From: CAVPLU01 sp964601325
GTDB lineage: Archaea > Thermoproteota > Bathyarchaeia > 40CM-2-53-6
Assembly (NCBI GenBank): GCA_964601325.1
Contig: CAZRNA010000049.1
Span: 1-13,928 of the forward strand
Length of the DNA stretch: 13,928 nt
Direction: 5' to 3'
The translations under genes were made by a program, and so were the position numbers. Below the pieces are notes generated by a model. The model made no database searches, was not told the DNA's origin, and saw only the letters and a program-made list of their open reading frames with translations. Below, piece by piece: positions 6,067-12,658 of this stretch; the first letter of the stretch is position 1, and each line of letters starts with the position of its first letter.

Positions 6067-6528
6067 GCGTTAGAGAGCCTCCTCATGGACTACGTCTTCG
6101 TGGCCTGGGGGAAGCATGTGGGCAGCTAAATCCACAACACGATCGAGGTCGTGAAGTCTTGGCTCGCCCAAAACGTCATCGAGCTGAAGCGTAAGGTCAA
6201 GATCAGAGGCGCCCACGAGACACCAACCGTCAGAGACGAACGCGTCCCCACAAAGGACGAGCTGAGACGCGTCCCGCTATCCGCGAGCAAGCAAGCCCGC
6301 GTTGCATGCGCCCCCGTTGCCCACGGCGGCCTCAGGCTGGAAACCAAACGCAACTACCGCGCCGACCATTCCCTAAGAGCACGCTACCTACCCGAACTCG
6401 AACTCGAAGCCGGCGAGGTAAGCTTCGAGGGGAGTCCTGCAATGATCATCATTCGCCCTAGTTTGAGCCAGGCTCGCCACCAATACTTCACATTCCTAAC
6501 CGGGTATCGTAGCCTGCATTGGCTCTAG
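6067..6528 (+). pseudogene. Archaeal tyrosine recombinase/integrase remnant, central part
   Basis: The frame reads ALESLLMDYVFVAWGKHVGS, TAA, IHNTIEVVKSWLAQNVIELK, IRGAHETPTVRDERVPTKDE, then ARVACAPVAHGGLRLETKRN and SLSQARHQYFTFL. It spans the end of the core-binding domain and the first part of the catalytic domain, including the first catalytic Arg (GLRLET). The TAA at 6127-6129 replaces an expected Tyr codon (TAC/TAT in relatives), so it looks like a single nonsense change. The C-terminal HxxR and Tyr nucleophile region is gone: after FTFL the sequence runs into the opposed gene at 6496-6714. A product could start only at GTG 6151. It is related to, but clearly different from, the fragment at 5576-6062. 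Confidence 0.75.
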
Positions 6529-6714
6529 AGGGGTCAATGGCGCATTGCAATGGGGACAGAATCTCTGCCGTAGGCCGTTCGTCTTGATGTAGTCGTGGAC
6601 GCTCTTTGTGATCTCAGTGAAACTCACAAGGGTGCCCCTCGGGTGTCCAGTCAACATGGAAAGCACGTCATCAACAATGATGCTTGGCTCAGTCAACGCA
6701 TTCCGCTTGCTCAC
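6496..6714 (-). CDS. Hypothetical protein with a CxxC knuckle
   Basis: The 72-residue product from GTG 6714 reads LTEPSIIVDDVLSMLTGHPR, then TLVSFTEITKSVHDYIKTNG, then FCPHCNAPLTPLEP. The FTEITKSVHDYIKTNGLRQ helix pair faintly recalls SWIB-type domains, and CPHC is half of a zinc ribbon. I am not sure of a family. It looks like a genuine small archaeal gene, possibly nucleic-acid related. A TATA-like box lies about 55 bp upstream. Its 3' end overlaps the broken end of the recombinase fragment on the other strand, so this gene border may be where the recombinase was lost. Confidence 0.6.
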   Translation of the reverse strand: MSKRNALTEPSIIVDDVLSMLTGHPRGTLVSFTEITKSVHDYIKTNGLRQRFCPHCNAPLTPLEPMQATIPG

Positions 6715-6764
6715 AGAGACTTACCTCGAACAGCATACAGGCGTTAGCGGCCATTTGAGAGTTC

Positions 6765-6773
6765 AGTATATGG
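6765..6773 (-). promoter_or_regulatory. Possible TATA box for the CxxC protein gene
   Basis: The minus strand reads CCATATACT. A start about 27 bp downstream would be near 6742, giving a leader of about 28 bases before the GTG at 6714. The rest of 6715-6959 shows no gene. Confidence 0.4.
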
Positions 6774-6959
6774 TCACTGCCAACGGTGGGTTGTTGGAAA
6801 CCCCTGTTTAGGCAGTTTTGGTTCCATCCTACGCCGACAGGGAGGCGCCTGAGTGATAGTCGCATTTGCCTTCGTGGATATTCTCAACCGTCGCGAGCTC
6901 ACCGTGGTTCCCTCGCGGTACCATCTGAGCGGTGTTAATTCGCCTGACCGGGCTTGGGA

Positions 6960-7544
6960 TTACTGGTAGGTTATCAGTCCCTTCTCTTCGAGCGTTTCCT
7001 GCAATTTTCTGACGGCCCTAGGTACTTCCGCCTCTTTCTTGGCGCCTGTACACACTAGCTTTCCGCTCGCAAAGATTAGTATGACCACCTTGGGGTCGTC
7101 CATTCTGTAGATAAGGCCTGGGAACTGTTCAGGCTCGTACATCGTCCTCTTCAGCGAATACGTTGTCTTTTCTAGGTCGATTTGGCCTCCCAGCCCAGCT
7201 GAGGCTACTATGTTCTGGACTTGGATTTCCGGCTTTGCAAGGATGACTATGCCGTTCCTCTTGAGTTCGTCAACAACCTTAGTGACTGCTTTCCTTGCTT
7301 GCCTCTCGGACTTCGCTCCGGTGCAGACCATCTTCCCAGAGCTGAAGATCAGTGTCGCTGTCTTCGGCTTCTTCAGCCGGTATACAAGCCCGGGGAACCG
7401 CTCAGGCCTATATTCGACGCCAGGAAAGAGCTGGACAATCGAGTTGAGGTCTATCTTCTGATTCAGTGTGGCCGTCGCGACGACGTTCTCTATGTTGATG
7501 AACGCTTTGTGCGCAACCTTTTCTCTTACCTCCCAGCCCAGCAA
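6960..7544 (-). CDS. tbp: TATA-box-binding protein (TBP), intact copy
   Basis: TBP binds the archaeal TATA box and recruits TFB and RNA polymerase. The two TBP half-repeats are complete. The first reads NIENVVATATLNQKIDL, FPGVEYRPERFPGLVYRLKK, LIFSSGKMVCTGAKSE and VVDELKRNGI. The second reads VQNIVASAGLGGQIDL, MYEPEQFPGLIYRMDDPK, LIFASGKLVCTGAKKE and LQETLEEKGLITYQ. From TTG 7542-7544 the product is about 194 aa, the normal archaeal size. The frame stays open upstream to GTG 7742 (66 more residues, HASHIWQCGMIAAETLLEPK among them), which is unusual for TBP; I prefer the TTG start but am unsure. No acidic tail is present. A broken paralogue lies at 9547-10150 on the same strand. The small gene 7770-8018 is just upstream. 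Confidence 0.93.
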   Translation of the reverse strand: MLGWEVREKVAHKAFINIENVVATATLNQKIDLNSIVQLFPGVEYRPERFPGLVYRLKKPKTATLIFSSGKMVCTGAKSERQARKAVTKVVDELKRNGIVILAKPEIQVQNIVASAGLGGQIDLEKTTYSLKRTMYEPEQFPGLIYRMDDPKVVILIFASGKLVCTGAKKEAEVPRAVRKLQETLEEKGLITYQ

Positions 7545-7769
7545 GTCCCGATAATCTTTGCCTAGAAGGAGGCATTCTGTGGCCGTGACTGAAAGCAAGA
7601 ACTTTGGCTCAAGCAGAGTCTCAGCCGCAATCATACCGCACTGCCAGATGTGGCTCGCGTGCCCGAACGCACTTATCCCTGTCGCCCTCACACCTTCACG
7701 TTGAAGTCGACGTTGGACAAGCACGGGGAGGAAGCGCTTCACGTTCTGCTCGCAGCATCGCTGGGGCCT

Positions 7770-8018
7770 TCACTGAGCCTTCTTCTTGTAGGACAGTTTC
7801 AGTCCTCCCTCAGCCGAGAAGACCACGACGCCACTTTTCAAAGCGATCGTCACCTCGAAGCCGTCGAGGGTGTATCCGTCAACCTCCTTCAGCTTCTCGG
7901 CATGCTTCTCGAGGAGGACGACTACGTCGGCCAATTTCCTTTCTAGGTCCTCTGCTCCGAAGCGCGTCAGCCTCTTCGTCGCCACATCCATGAGCGCAAA
8001 CTGCCGCACTTCCGCCAC
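7770..8018 (-). CDS. Small hypothetical protein, 82 aa
   Basis: Unrecognised family. The product reads FALMDVATKRLTRFGAEDLE, LADVVVLLEKHAEKLKEVDG, FEVTIALKSGVVVFSAEGG and ends LSYKKKAQ: an alpha-helical first half and a beta-rich second half, with no metal motif, signal or membrane segment. The GTG start at 8018 is supported by GAGGTGAGGTAG immediately upstream. The gene lies 27 bp before the longest possible TBP frame on the same strand, so co-transcription with tbp is plausible. The long opposite-strand frames here look like its shadows. Confidence 0.65.
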   Translation of the reverse strand: MAEVRQFALMDVATKRLTRFGAEDLERKLADVVVLLEKHAEKLKEVDGYTLDGFEVTIALKSGVVVFSAEGGLKLSYKKKAQ

Positions 8019-8086
8019 CTACCTCACCTCGGATCACGTTGAAGCCGATGCGACTACATAGGACTTGTGCCGAACAGCTCATCGTC

Positions 8087-8342
8087 TCAGCGGCGATCTT
8101 TGTGGAACGCTTCGATCTTGCCTATGGTGCTCGGCGGCCGTATGCTACGAAGAATTGGTTGTGGAAGTTACTCGGCGTCTATTGCGACTTGATAGCCGAG
8201 GCTCTTGAGCAACGTGAATTCTTCAGCATTCATATGAGGCGGATCGCGCCATGCGCGTTTCCACTGCAGAACTCCGTGAACTCCAAGATGCCTGCTTTGC
8301 TTCTTGTACTTGCGTAGGTATCCTTGGAGTCTTTCTCGACGC
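8087..8342 (-). pseudogene. Scrambled remnant of an IS481-like transposase
   Basis: Three pieces match the intact transposase at 1494-2354 in order but in shifting frames: RERLQGYLRKYKKQ (compare CRIEGYLRNYAKQ, residues 84-96), GILEFTEFCSGN (compare GISEFTEFCSRNG, 206-218) and STIGKIEAFHK (compare the catalytic Glu segment, 230-240). About 110 residues between the first two are deleted. About 130 bases of unrelated sequence are inserted between the second and third, carrying a short frame HMNAEEFTLLKSLGYQV. A stop follows shortly after the last piece. No terminal repeats were seen. It is a decayed relative, not a recent copy. Confidence 0.75.
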
Positions 8343-8425
8343 GTTATCTATCAAAACTGCCACCTGTGGCAATGATAATCAAGATATGTGCAGCCGCATG
8401 ATCCTGTGGTAGATGTGGATGTTCT

Positions 8426-8689
8426 TTACAGAGGATTCCGGAACAGAGGCATATCTGGAGCAACCAGGGTTGGTAGAAAACCGCGATCGTCAGGGGTTCT
8501 GCGAACAAACTCTGGAAACAACCTTAGGTAGAACTCATGGAAATATGGCATGGAGTATATATCGCCGGAATAGGCTTCCTGTTCCGCAGGGTATTCAAAG
8601 GAGCAAACCTTCTTCAGATTGATTCCGCAACTCTGGCACTTGGTGTGGTGTCTGTCCGCAGAGATTTCGTTGGTCCAAAACGTGAATTG
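8426..8689 (-). pseudogene. Possible zinc-knuckle protein remnant
   Basis: An open frame of 87 codons between two stops, without a start at its front. It reads FWTNEISADRHHTKCQSCGI, KKVCSFEYPAEQEAYSGDIY, MPYFHEFYLRLFPEFVRR and ends APDMPLFRNPL. The CxxC plus a later Cys suggest a zinc-binding piece, and the aromatic-rich composition looks protein-like. I cannot name a family. The first ATG is at SMPYF, so any product would lose the knuckle. It lies in the decayed stretch between the transposase remnant and the ClC remnant. It may be chance. Confidence 0.3.
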
Positions 8690-8717
8690 TCACCTAACCG
8701 CCCCCACTACCTCCTAG

Positions 8718-8909
8718 TTCTCCGATTTTGTCGCCGAACTGTTCTACGGCATCTATGAGCAAGATAGTATGACAAACGTGGAGCGCGTAATGCCGCTACT
8801 TTCAAATCATTTCGCTCAAGTGAGAAATGCTGAAGTACACGGTAGCGCGTTCTTGTACGCCGCTAGAGAAAGGATCCCAAGAACAACAAGGCCAGCAATT
8901 TCAGTTTGA
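8718..8909 (+). pseudogene. Unidentified helical protein remnant
   Basis: The open frame reads FSDFVAELFYGIYEQDSM, TNVERVMPLLSNHFAQVRNA and EVHGSAFLYAARERIPRTT before TGA 8907-8909. It looks like the helical C-terminal part of a larger soluble protein. An ATG at 8769 could start a 46-aa piece, but nothing upstream looks like its N terminus. EVHGSAFLYAARE recalls several enzyme families too weakly to choose between them. Confidence 0.3.
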
Positions 8910-9005
8910 CTGCAGCTGGACAAGCAGCATGCTCCTCCTTACTGGGTCCTCAGGACACATGTTGTTGAGGTGCACACGCTGCTTTGCTAAGAGCGTCCCC
9001 GTGCG

Positions 9006-9620
9006 TTGGAGCCGAGAAAGGCTTTTGCCTCTCTCATCCTTTTCTTCGGGGAAACCTTACGCGTGGCCGGAAAACCGTTGAACTGGGTGATCTCCATTCG
9101 CAGTTCTGAGATACGAAGCGGCTTCGTCTACTTAAGAAAGTGGACGCTGCTGTCAATCATGATCGGAGCGGTTGCCGGTCTTGCCACGCTAGCGCTCGTG
9201 AACGGAATTGGTTTCTTCATGAGCATCTTTCTGGCCCCTGAAGCGAGAGGAGTCGGGACGGATGCTGCTATAGGGGCTTTCCACCGAAGCAGTGGTCTGA
9301 TCAGGCTCCGTGCGCCATTCGTCAAGCTTCTGACCTCGGCCATTACAATTGGCTCGGGGGGAACGTCAGGCCGCGAAGGCCCGATTGCTCAAATGGGCGC
9401 TGGGATAGGAAGTCAGATTGCCAACCTATTCAAGCTCAGTGAGCATGAGAGGAGGATCGCTTTCGCCGCAGGTCATGGAGCAGGTATTGCTGTTGGGGAG
9501 GGTTCTGAGCTGGGCGTTAAGGCGATCGGGACATTTTCCACCTACCTCAGCCAGATGAGTTCACAGCGGCAATGGGCGCGATGGGATCTCCGCTGCGTGG
9601 AGGTTCATCGTATGATATGA
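9006..9620 (+). pseudogene. ClC-type chloride channel, truncated and internally deleted
   Basis: ClC proteins move chloride, often in exchange for protons, through a membrane dimer of about 400-600 residues. The frame holds a first membrane helix (LLSIMIGAVAGLATLALVNG), then APEARGVGTDAAIGAFH, KLLTSAITIGSGGTSGREGP (the family signature), IAQMGAGIGSQIANLF and AFAAGHGAGIA. Two defects are visible. The stretch expected between the first helix and APEARG is missing. After GHGAGIA (about 9490) the normal APLxGxLFAxE continuation is replaced by unrelated residues, and the frame runs into the opposed TBP remnant. The start is unclear: TTG 9006 is the longest and GTG 9087 is closest to the homologous region. 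Non-functional. Confidence 0.8.
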
Positions 9621-10150
9621 GTCCGTTCTTGTCGAGTGTCTCTTTCAGCTTCTCGGCGGCGAGCCAGAGCTCGGCCTCCCTCTTGGCGCCTGCTATGACG
9701 AGTTTTCCGCTGGCAAAGATCAGGATCACAACGTTCGGTTCGCCCATCCTATAGACAAGGCCGGGGAATTGCTCCGGCTCATACATCGTCTTAGTCAGAC
9801 GCGCTGCTACATCCTCTAAGCTGATGATGCCGCCTAGATCGACTGAAGCCACAATATTCTCTATCCTGACCTTCGGCTTCTCCCCGATCACTATCCCATT
9901 GGCTTTGAGCTCGTCGGCGACTTGTGATCGCGGTCATCGCTGATGCTTCAGACTTGGCGCCAGTGCAGACCATCTTCCCTGAGCTGAACAGGAGCGTCGC
10001 CATCTTGGGTTTCCTCAGCCGGTAGACGAGGCCTAGAAACTTCTCAGGCTCATACTTCGCCTCGGGCGCCACTCTCAGAATGGACTCCAACTCTAGAGCC
10101 TGATTCAAATCTCCTGTAGCCACAACATTCTGGATGTGAACCTTAACTTG
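9547..10150 (-). pseudogene. Second TBP gene, frameshifted and without a start codon
   Basis: Both TBP half-repeats are recognisable. The first reads VHIQNVVATGDLNQALEL, KYEPEKFLGLVYRLRKPK, LLFSSGKMVCTGAKSE and AMTAIT. The second reads VADELKANGIVIGEKPK, RIENIVASVDLGGIISL, MYEPEQFPGLVYRMGEPN and LIFASGKLVIAGAKRE. They lie in different frames: the shift is at about 9927-9932, where two bases seem lost relative to the intact copy (TKVVDEL there, T-VADEL here). The N terminus has no ATG/GTG/TTG between an upstream in-frame TAA (10175-10177) and the fold. The C terminus carries about 20 extra residues that overlap the ClC remnant on the other strand. Similarity to the intact tbp shows a paralogue, now probably dead. 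Confidence 0.88.
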
Positions 10151-10253
10151 CCAAGAGGGCTCTCTTGGATCTTCTTAACCTGACGTTGCAGAATGGACAA
10201 ATCGGCTGATACTCAGGGAACTCCGTTCCACACTCAGGACGGTACCAAGCCAT
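10143..10253 (-). CDS. Very small zinc-ribbon protein, 36 aa
   Basis: The frame reads MAWYRPECGTEFPEYQPICP, FCNVRLRRSKRALLAS. It has one full knuckle (CPFC) and a first knuckle reduced to PECG, where CPECG would be expected. GGAG lies just upstream of ATG 10251-10253, and another in-frame ATG occurs about 30 bases earlier. The end overlaps the front of the broken TBP gene. Small zinc ribbons of this kind are common in archaea. Loss of one Cys suggests decay. Confidence 0.45.
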   Translation of the reverse strand: MAWYRPECGTEFPEYQPICPFCNVRLRRSKRALLAS

Positions 10254-10377
10254 CTCTCCGGTCCTCCGACCACCCCCCATTCGTGTTCACCGCGAGGTGT
10301 CTTGTAGAGCTGGCTAAGCCTCATGCTGAGCTCCATCCATTCGAGGAAACCTAGGGCGGCTTGGATCACGTCTTACG

Positions 10378-10847
10378 CTATTCGACCGGGACCTCTTCGC
10401 CGGCAGGCCTCCGCTGCACCTCTACCTCAATTCTGTCAGGCTCGATGAATCGGACCTTGATGTCCTCCTTCCTCACTCTCCTGTCCACGCGAATATGGAG
10501 GACATCGGAGTTATCGGTTCGCCAGTACGTGGAAATGCGTGCCTCTTCCCGGCCACCTCCTGCACAGGCTGGTTGCGCCGTTACGACTCAGACGGGTCCG
10601 TGTTGTGTACAGCTGGTTTTTCGTCTTTCCGATCGCTATCTCGACAAATTCTGGCGAGACCCTATTGATCAGGTAGTGTGTCGGCTCGCCGAAAGTTATC
10701 CTCGGGCATCTTGGATCGACATAGACGTATATCCGTCCGTAGGATCCATCCCAGCCCGCAGCCTGTTGCCTGCCGTGGAGCGGTTCCTTGCAGACGATAA
10801 ACGTGACGCTTCCTGGGTCACAGATGATTGGGAAAGGGTACCGTGAT
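10378..10847 (-). pseudogene. Frameshifted, start-less protein downstream of the radical SAM gene
   Basis: Two minus-strand frames join into one protein of about 155 residues. The first opens right after the radical SAM stop, in the same frame, and reads YPFPIICDPGSVTFIVCKEP, AAGWDGSYGRIYVYVDPRCP, then ITFGEPTHYLINRVSPEFVE, IAIGKTKNQLYTTRTRLS. It loses sense near 10590. Another frame continues as EEARISTYWRTDNSDVLHIR, VDRRVRKEDIKVRFIEPDRI and EVEVQRRPAGEEVPVE before TAG. The second part resembles a beta-sandwich (CS/HSP20-like) segment, which is a weak impression. No usable start codon exists between the radical SAM stop and the conserved-looking part. The plus-strand 161-codon frame over this region is a shadow. 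Either a pseudogene or a gene damaged by sequence errors. Confidence 0.55.
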
Positions 10848-10849
10848 GG

Positions 10850-12247
10850 TTAAGCTTTGACTTGGAGTGGCTTGATCTCCTGCCGAACGACGGACTCCCA
10901 AGCCTGCTCGTTAAGGATGCATCCTGGGTCCGACTCCATGAGTTCGCCGAAGTATCCGTACGCCCGAGCCCGGCAGCCGCCGCAGATGTTCCTGTGCTCG
11001 CATACGCCGCAGTATCCTTTGAAGTTCTCACGTTTACGGATCGTCTTGAACACTGGATGATTGTGCCATAGGTCTAGAAAGTCATCGCGGAGTATGTTGC
11101 CCAGGACGATCGGGATGAAGACGCATGGCTCCACGTCGCCGTTCGGTTCGAGCGCGCAGTAGAGCCTAGAAGTTCCACAACCTCCCACGAACTCTGCTAG
11201 GAACTGCGCTGACTTGGTAATCTCATCGTTCTGACCGAACACGTCGAAATGCGTGAGGCTGAGCCTGCCAGCGCCAGCGCAGATACGGCTGTACTGGCAC
11301 GCTGTTGACAGAAGGTTCAGTTTTCTCTTTCCTATTTCGGATGCCATCCAAGTAAGCAGTTGCTCACGCTCAGCCGGGGTAAGGTCCGCGTGCTTCAACG
11401 CGGCACCCCGACCGGTTGGGATGAAGTTGTAATTCATGAACAGCATCGCTCCAAGCTCCTCTGCCTTGTCGATGATCTCCGGCACTTGGTGCAAGTTCCG
11501 TTTGGTCACTGTCGTTGCGACCCCAACCTGTATACCTGCGGCAACTAGGTTACGTATGCCAGCCACAGTTCGATCAAAACACTTGGTTCCGCGGAACGTA
11601 TCGTGGGTTTGTGCGGTTGCGCCGTCCAATGAGGCTTGCACAAACGCGCAGTCCAGGTCTCTGAGTCGCTTGGAGATCTGAGGAGTTACTAGCGTCGCAT
11701 TTGTGGCGATCGAGAACGCCATCTCGTTCCGTCTGACTTCATCTATGATTTCGAATAGGTCGGCGCGCATGAGGGGCTCACCGCCCGAGAATGCAATGTA
11801 TGCGACACCGGCGTCAGCCAGCTTCCTCACAGCAAGCTTTGCTCCGTCGGTGTCAAGCTCGTCGGGGGCTCTGGTCCGGGCGCTCTCGTAGCAGTGAACG
11901 CAGCTGAGGTTGCAGCCTCTGGTCACGTTCCAGACGACCAAGAACGGAGAGAAGCCAGTGAAGGGTCGGCTGATTCCGTACTCGGCGATGCCTTCGAGGA
12001 CCGACGCAAGTCCTTTCCGCCACATGGGATCCCTTAGGTGTACCTGAATGCGACCCCTGTCAAAGTGACCCCTCCTCAGTATCGAATTCAATATTCGAGC
12101 AATCATGCGATACGCAGTCGAGCATTTCACACAGAGTTTGACATTCTCGCCAGCGTATTTTCTCAGTGCGAGTTCTACTCGCCGTCCACACGTGTCTGGG
12201 CTGTACAGAACTTCAGAACACTTCTTGAAACGGGATTGTCCAGCCAA
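10850..12247 (-). CDS. Radical SAM/SPASM domain protein
   Basis: Cleaves S-adenosylmethionine with a [4Fe-4S] cluster to start radical chemistry. The SPASM tail normally holds further clusters, as in enzymes maturing peptides, cofactors or haem. The cluster motif CNLSCVHC is at C112/C116/C119, followed by IAFSGGEPL and ATNATL, and FVQASLDGA. The C-terminal ~110 residues hold the SPASM cysteines (GGCG, YCALEPNGDVEPCVF, YCGVCEHRNICGGCRARAYG, DPGC). The 47 residues before MIARIL include a Cys-bearing segment (YAGENVKLCVKC). The nominal start is TTG 12247, but the sense of the protein upstream of about 12180 lies in another frame (12175-12351), so this start is probably not the native one. The substrate is unknown; the downstream start-less gene may be its former partner. 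Confidence 0.9.
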   Translation of the reverse strand: MAGQSRFKKCSEVLYSPDTCGRRVELALRKYAGENVKLCVKCSTAYRMIARILNSILRRGHFDRGRIQVHLRDPMWRKGLASVLEGIAEYGISRPFTGFSPFLVVWNVTRGCNLSCVHCYESARTRAPDELDTDGAKLAVRKLADAGVAYIAFSGGEPLMRADLFEIIDEVRRNEMAFSIATNATLVTPQISKRLRDLDCAFVQASLDGATAQTHDTFRGTKCFDRTVAGIRNLVAAGIQVGVATTVTKRNLHQVPEIIDKAEELGAMLFMNYNFIPTGRGAALKHADLTPAEREQLLTWMASEIGKRKLNLLSTACQYSRICAGAGRLSLTHFDVFGQNDEITKSAQFLAEFVGGCGTSRLYCALEPNGDVEPCVFIPIVLGNILRDDFLDLWHNHPVFKTIRKRENFKGYCGVCEHRNICGGCRARAYGYFGELMESDPGCILNEQAWESVVRQEIKPLQVKA

Positions 12248-12351
12248 TTTTCGACAAGTTCTGCCATCGACTCAGCTGAATGCTTCTCGACCACGTTGTA
12301 CCACCAAACGGTGTCCGTGCTGAAACAGGAAACCTCTGATCTCTTACGCAT
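12175..12351 (-). pseudogene. Native N-terminal segment of the radical SAM gene, out of frame
   Basis: From ATG 12349-12351 the frame reads MRKRSEVSCFSTDTVWWYNV, VEKHSAESMAELVENWLDNP, VSRSVLKFCTAQTRVDGE and stops at TAG 12175-12177. This resembles the N-terminal region that I recall preceding the ...YYxGxxxxLCxKC segment in related archaeal radical SAM proteins. The radical SAM frame picks up exactly there with RVELALRKYAGENVKLC. Adding one base near 12180-12190 would fuse the two into a protein of about 500 residues. A TATA box lies about 50 bp upstream of this ATG, as expected for a true start. If the shift is real, the enzyme is disrupted or translated from an internal start. Confidence 0.6.
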
Positions 12352-12401
12352 CTATAGCCAGGACCCTTGGGCTCGTTCAACGTCACAGTGGCTTTTCAGC
12401 A

Positions 12402-12408
12402 TTTATAA
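12402..12408 (-). promoter_or_regulatory. TATA box for the radical SAM locus
   Basis: The minus strand reads TTATAAA (within GTTATAAATG), a strong archaeal TATA box. A start about 27 bp downstream would fall near 12378, giving a leader of about 27 bases before ATG 12351. This supports 12351 rather than TTG 12247 as the native start. Confidence 0.6.
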
Positions 12409-12484
12409 CATCCGGGCTCAGGCACTCCGCTTGAATCGTGAACAAGAAAGGGAAGAGAGAGGGGTCGGTGTGCTGTATGAACCG

Positions 12485-12655
12485 TTACACGGTTTCAATG
12501 GTGACCTTGACTTTGGCGGCCTTCTTTGCGTCTTCAAGGATTGTGATCTCGTTCTTTCCTTTGCTTACGTAGGAAAACAAGCTGTTCAGGCTCTCTTTCG
12601 CGTTCTTCTTGGCGTCCTTGTCGAGCTCTAGTGTGATCTCTCCTACCTTACCCAC
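12485..12655 (-). CDS. Small lysine-rich hypothetical protein, 56 aa
   Basis: From GTG 12653-12655 the frame reads VGKVGEITLELDKDAKKNAK, ESLNSLFSYVSKGKNEITIL, EDAKKAAKVKVTIETV. Regular charged alpha and beta stretches make this look like a real small archaeal protein, rich in Lys and Glu. I do not recognise the family. GGGGGTGA in the end of the preceding frame (12659-12850) is well placed as a ribosome-binding site. The two genes are three bases apart, suggesting one transcript. It ends about 80 bp before the radical SAM TATA box. Confidence 0.6.
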   Translation of the reverse strand: MGKVGEITLELDKDAKKNAKESLNSLFSYVSKGKNEITILEDAKKAAKVKVTIETV

Positions 12656-12658
12656 CCG

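Noticed and set aside
5576..6528. SSV-type integrase split into N and C parts by integration
   Set aside because: The two fragments overlap in the same domain, face opposite ways and differ in sequence, so they cannot be two halves of one gene.
6790..6960. GC-rich stretch with GGTTCCCTCGCGG, looking like a tRNA T-arm
   Set aside because: No acceptor stem, anticodon arm or CCA-side pairing could be laid out around it.
7604..7993. Long plus-strand frames (129 and 98 codons) with Ser/Arg-rich or Leu-rich text
   Set aside because: They lie antisense to the 82-aa gene and the TBP upstream region; the biased composition is typical of shadows.
10361..10846. Plus-strand frame of 161 codons
   Set aside because: It lacks family features, and the minus strand over the same bases reads as convincing protein (YGRIYVYVDPRCP, VRKEDIKVRFIEP). 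It is a shadow of the broken minus-strand gene.
12038..12631. Plus-strand frame of 197 codons
   Set aside because: It covers the N-terminal part of the radical SAM gene, its TATA box and the 56-aa gene on the minus strand. Its composition is unconvincing.
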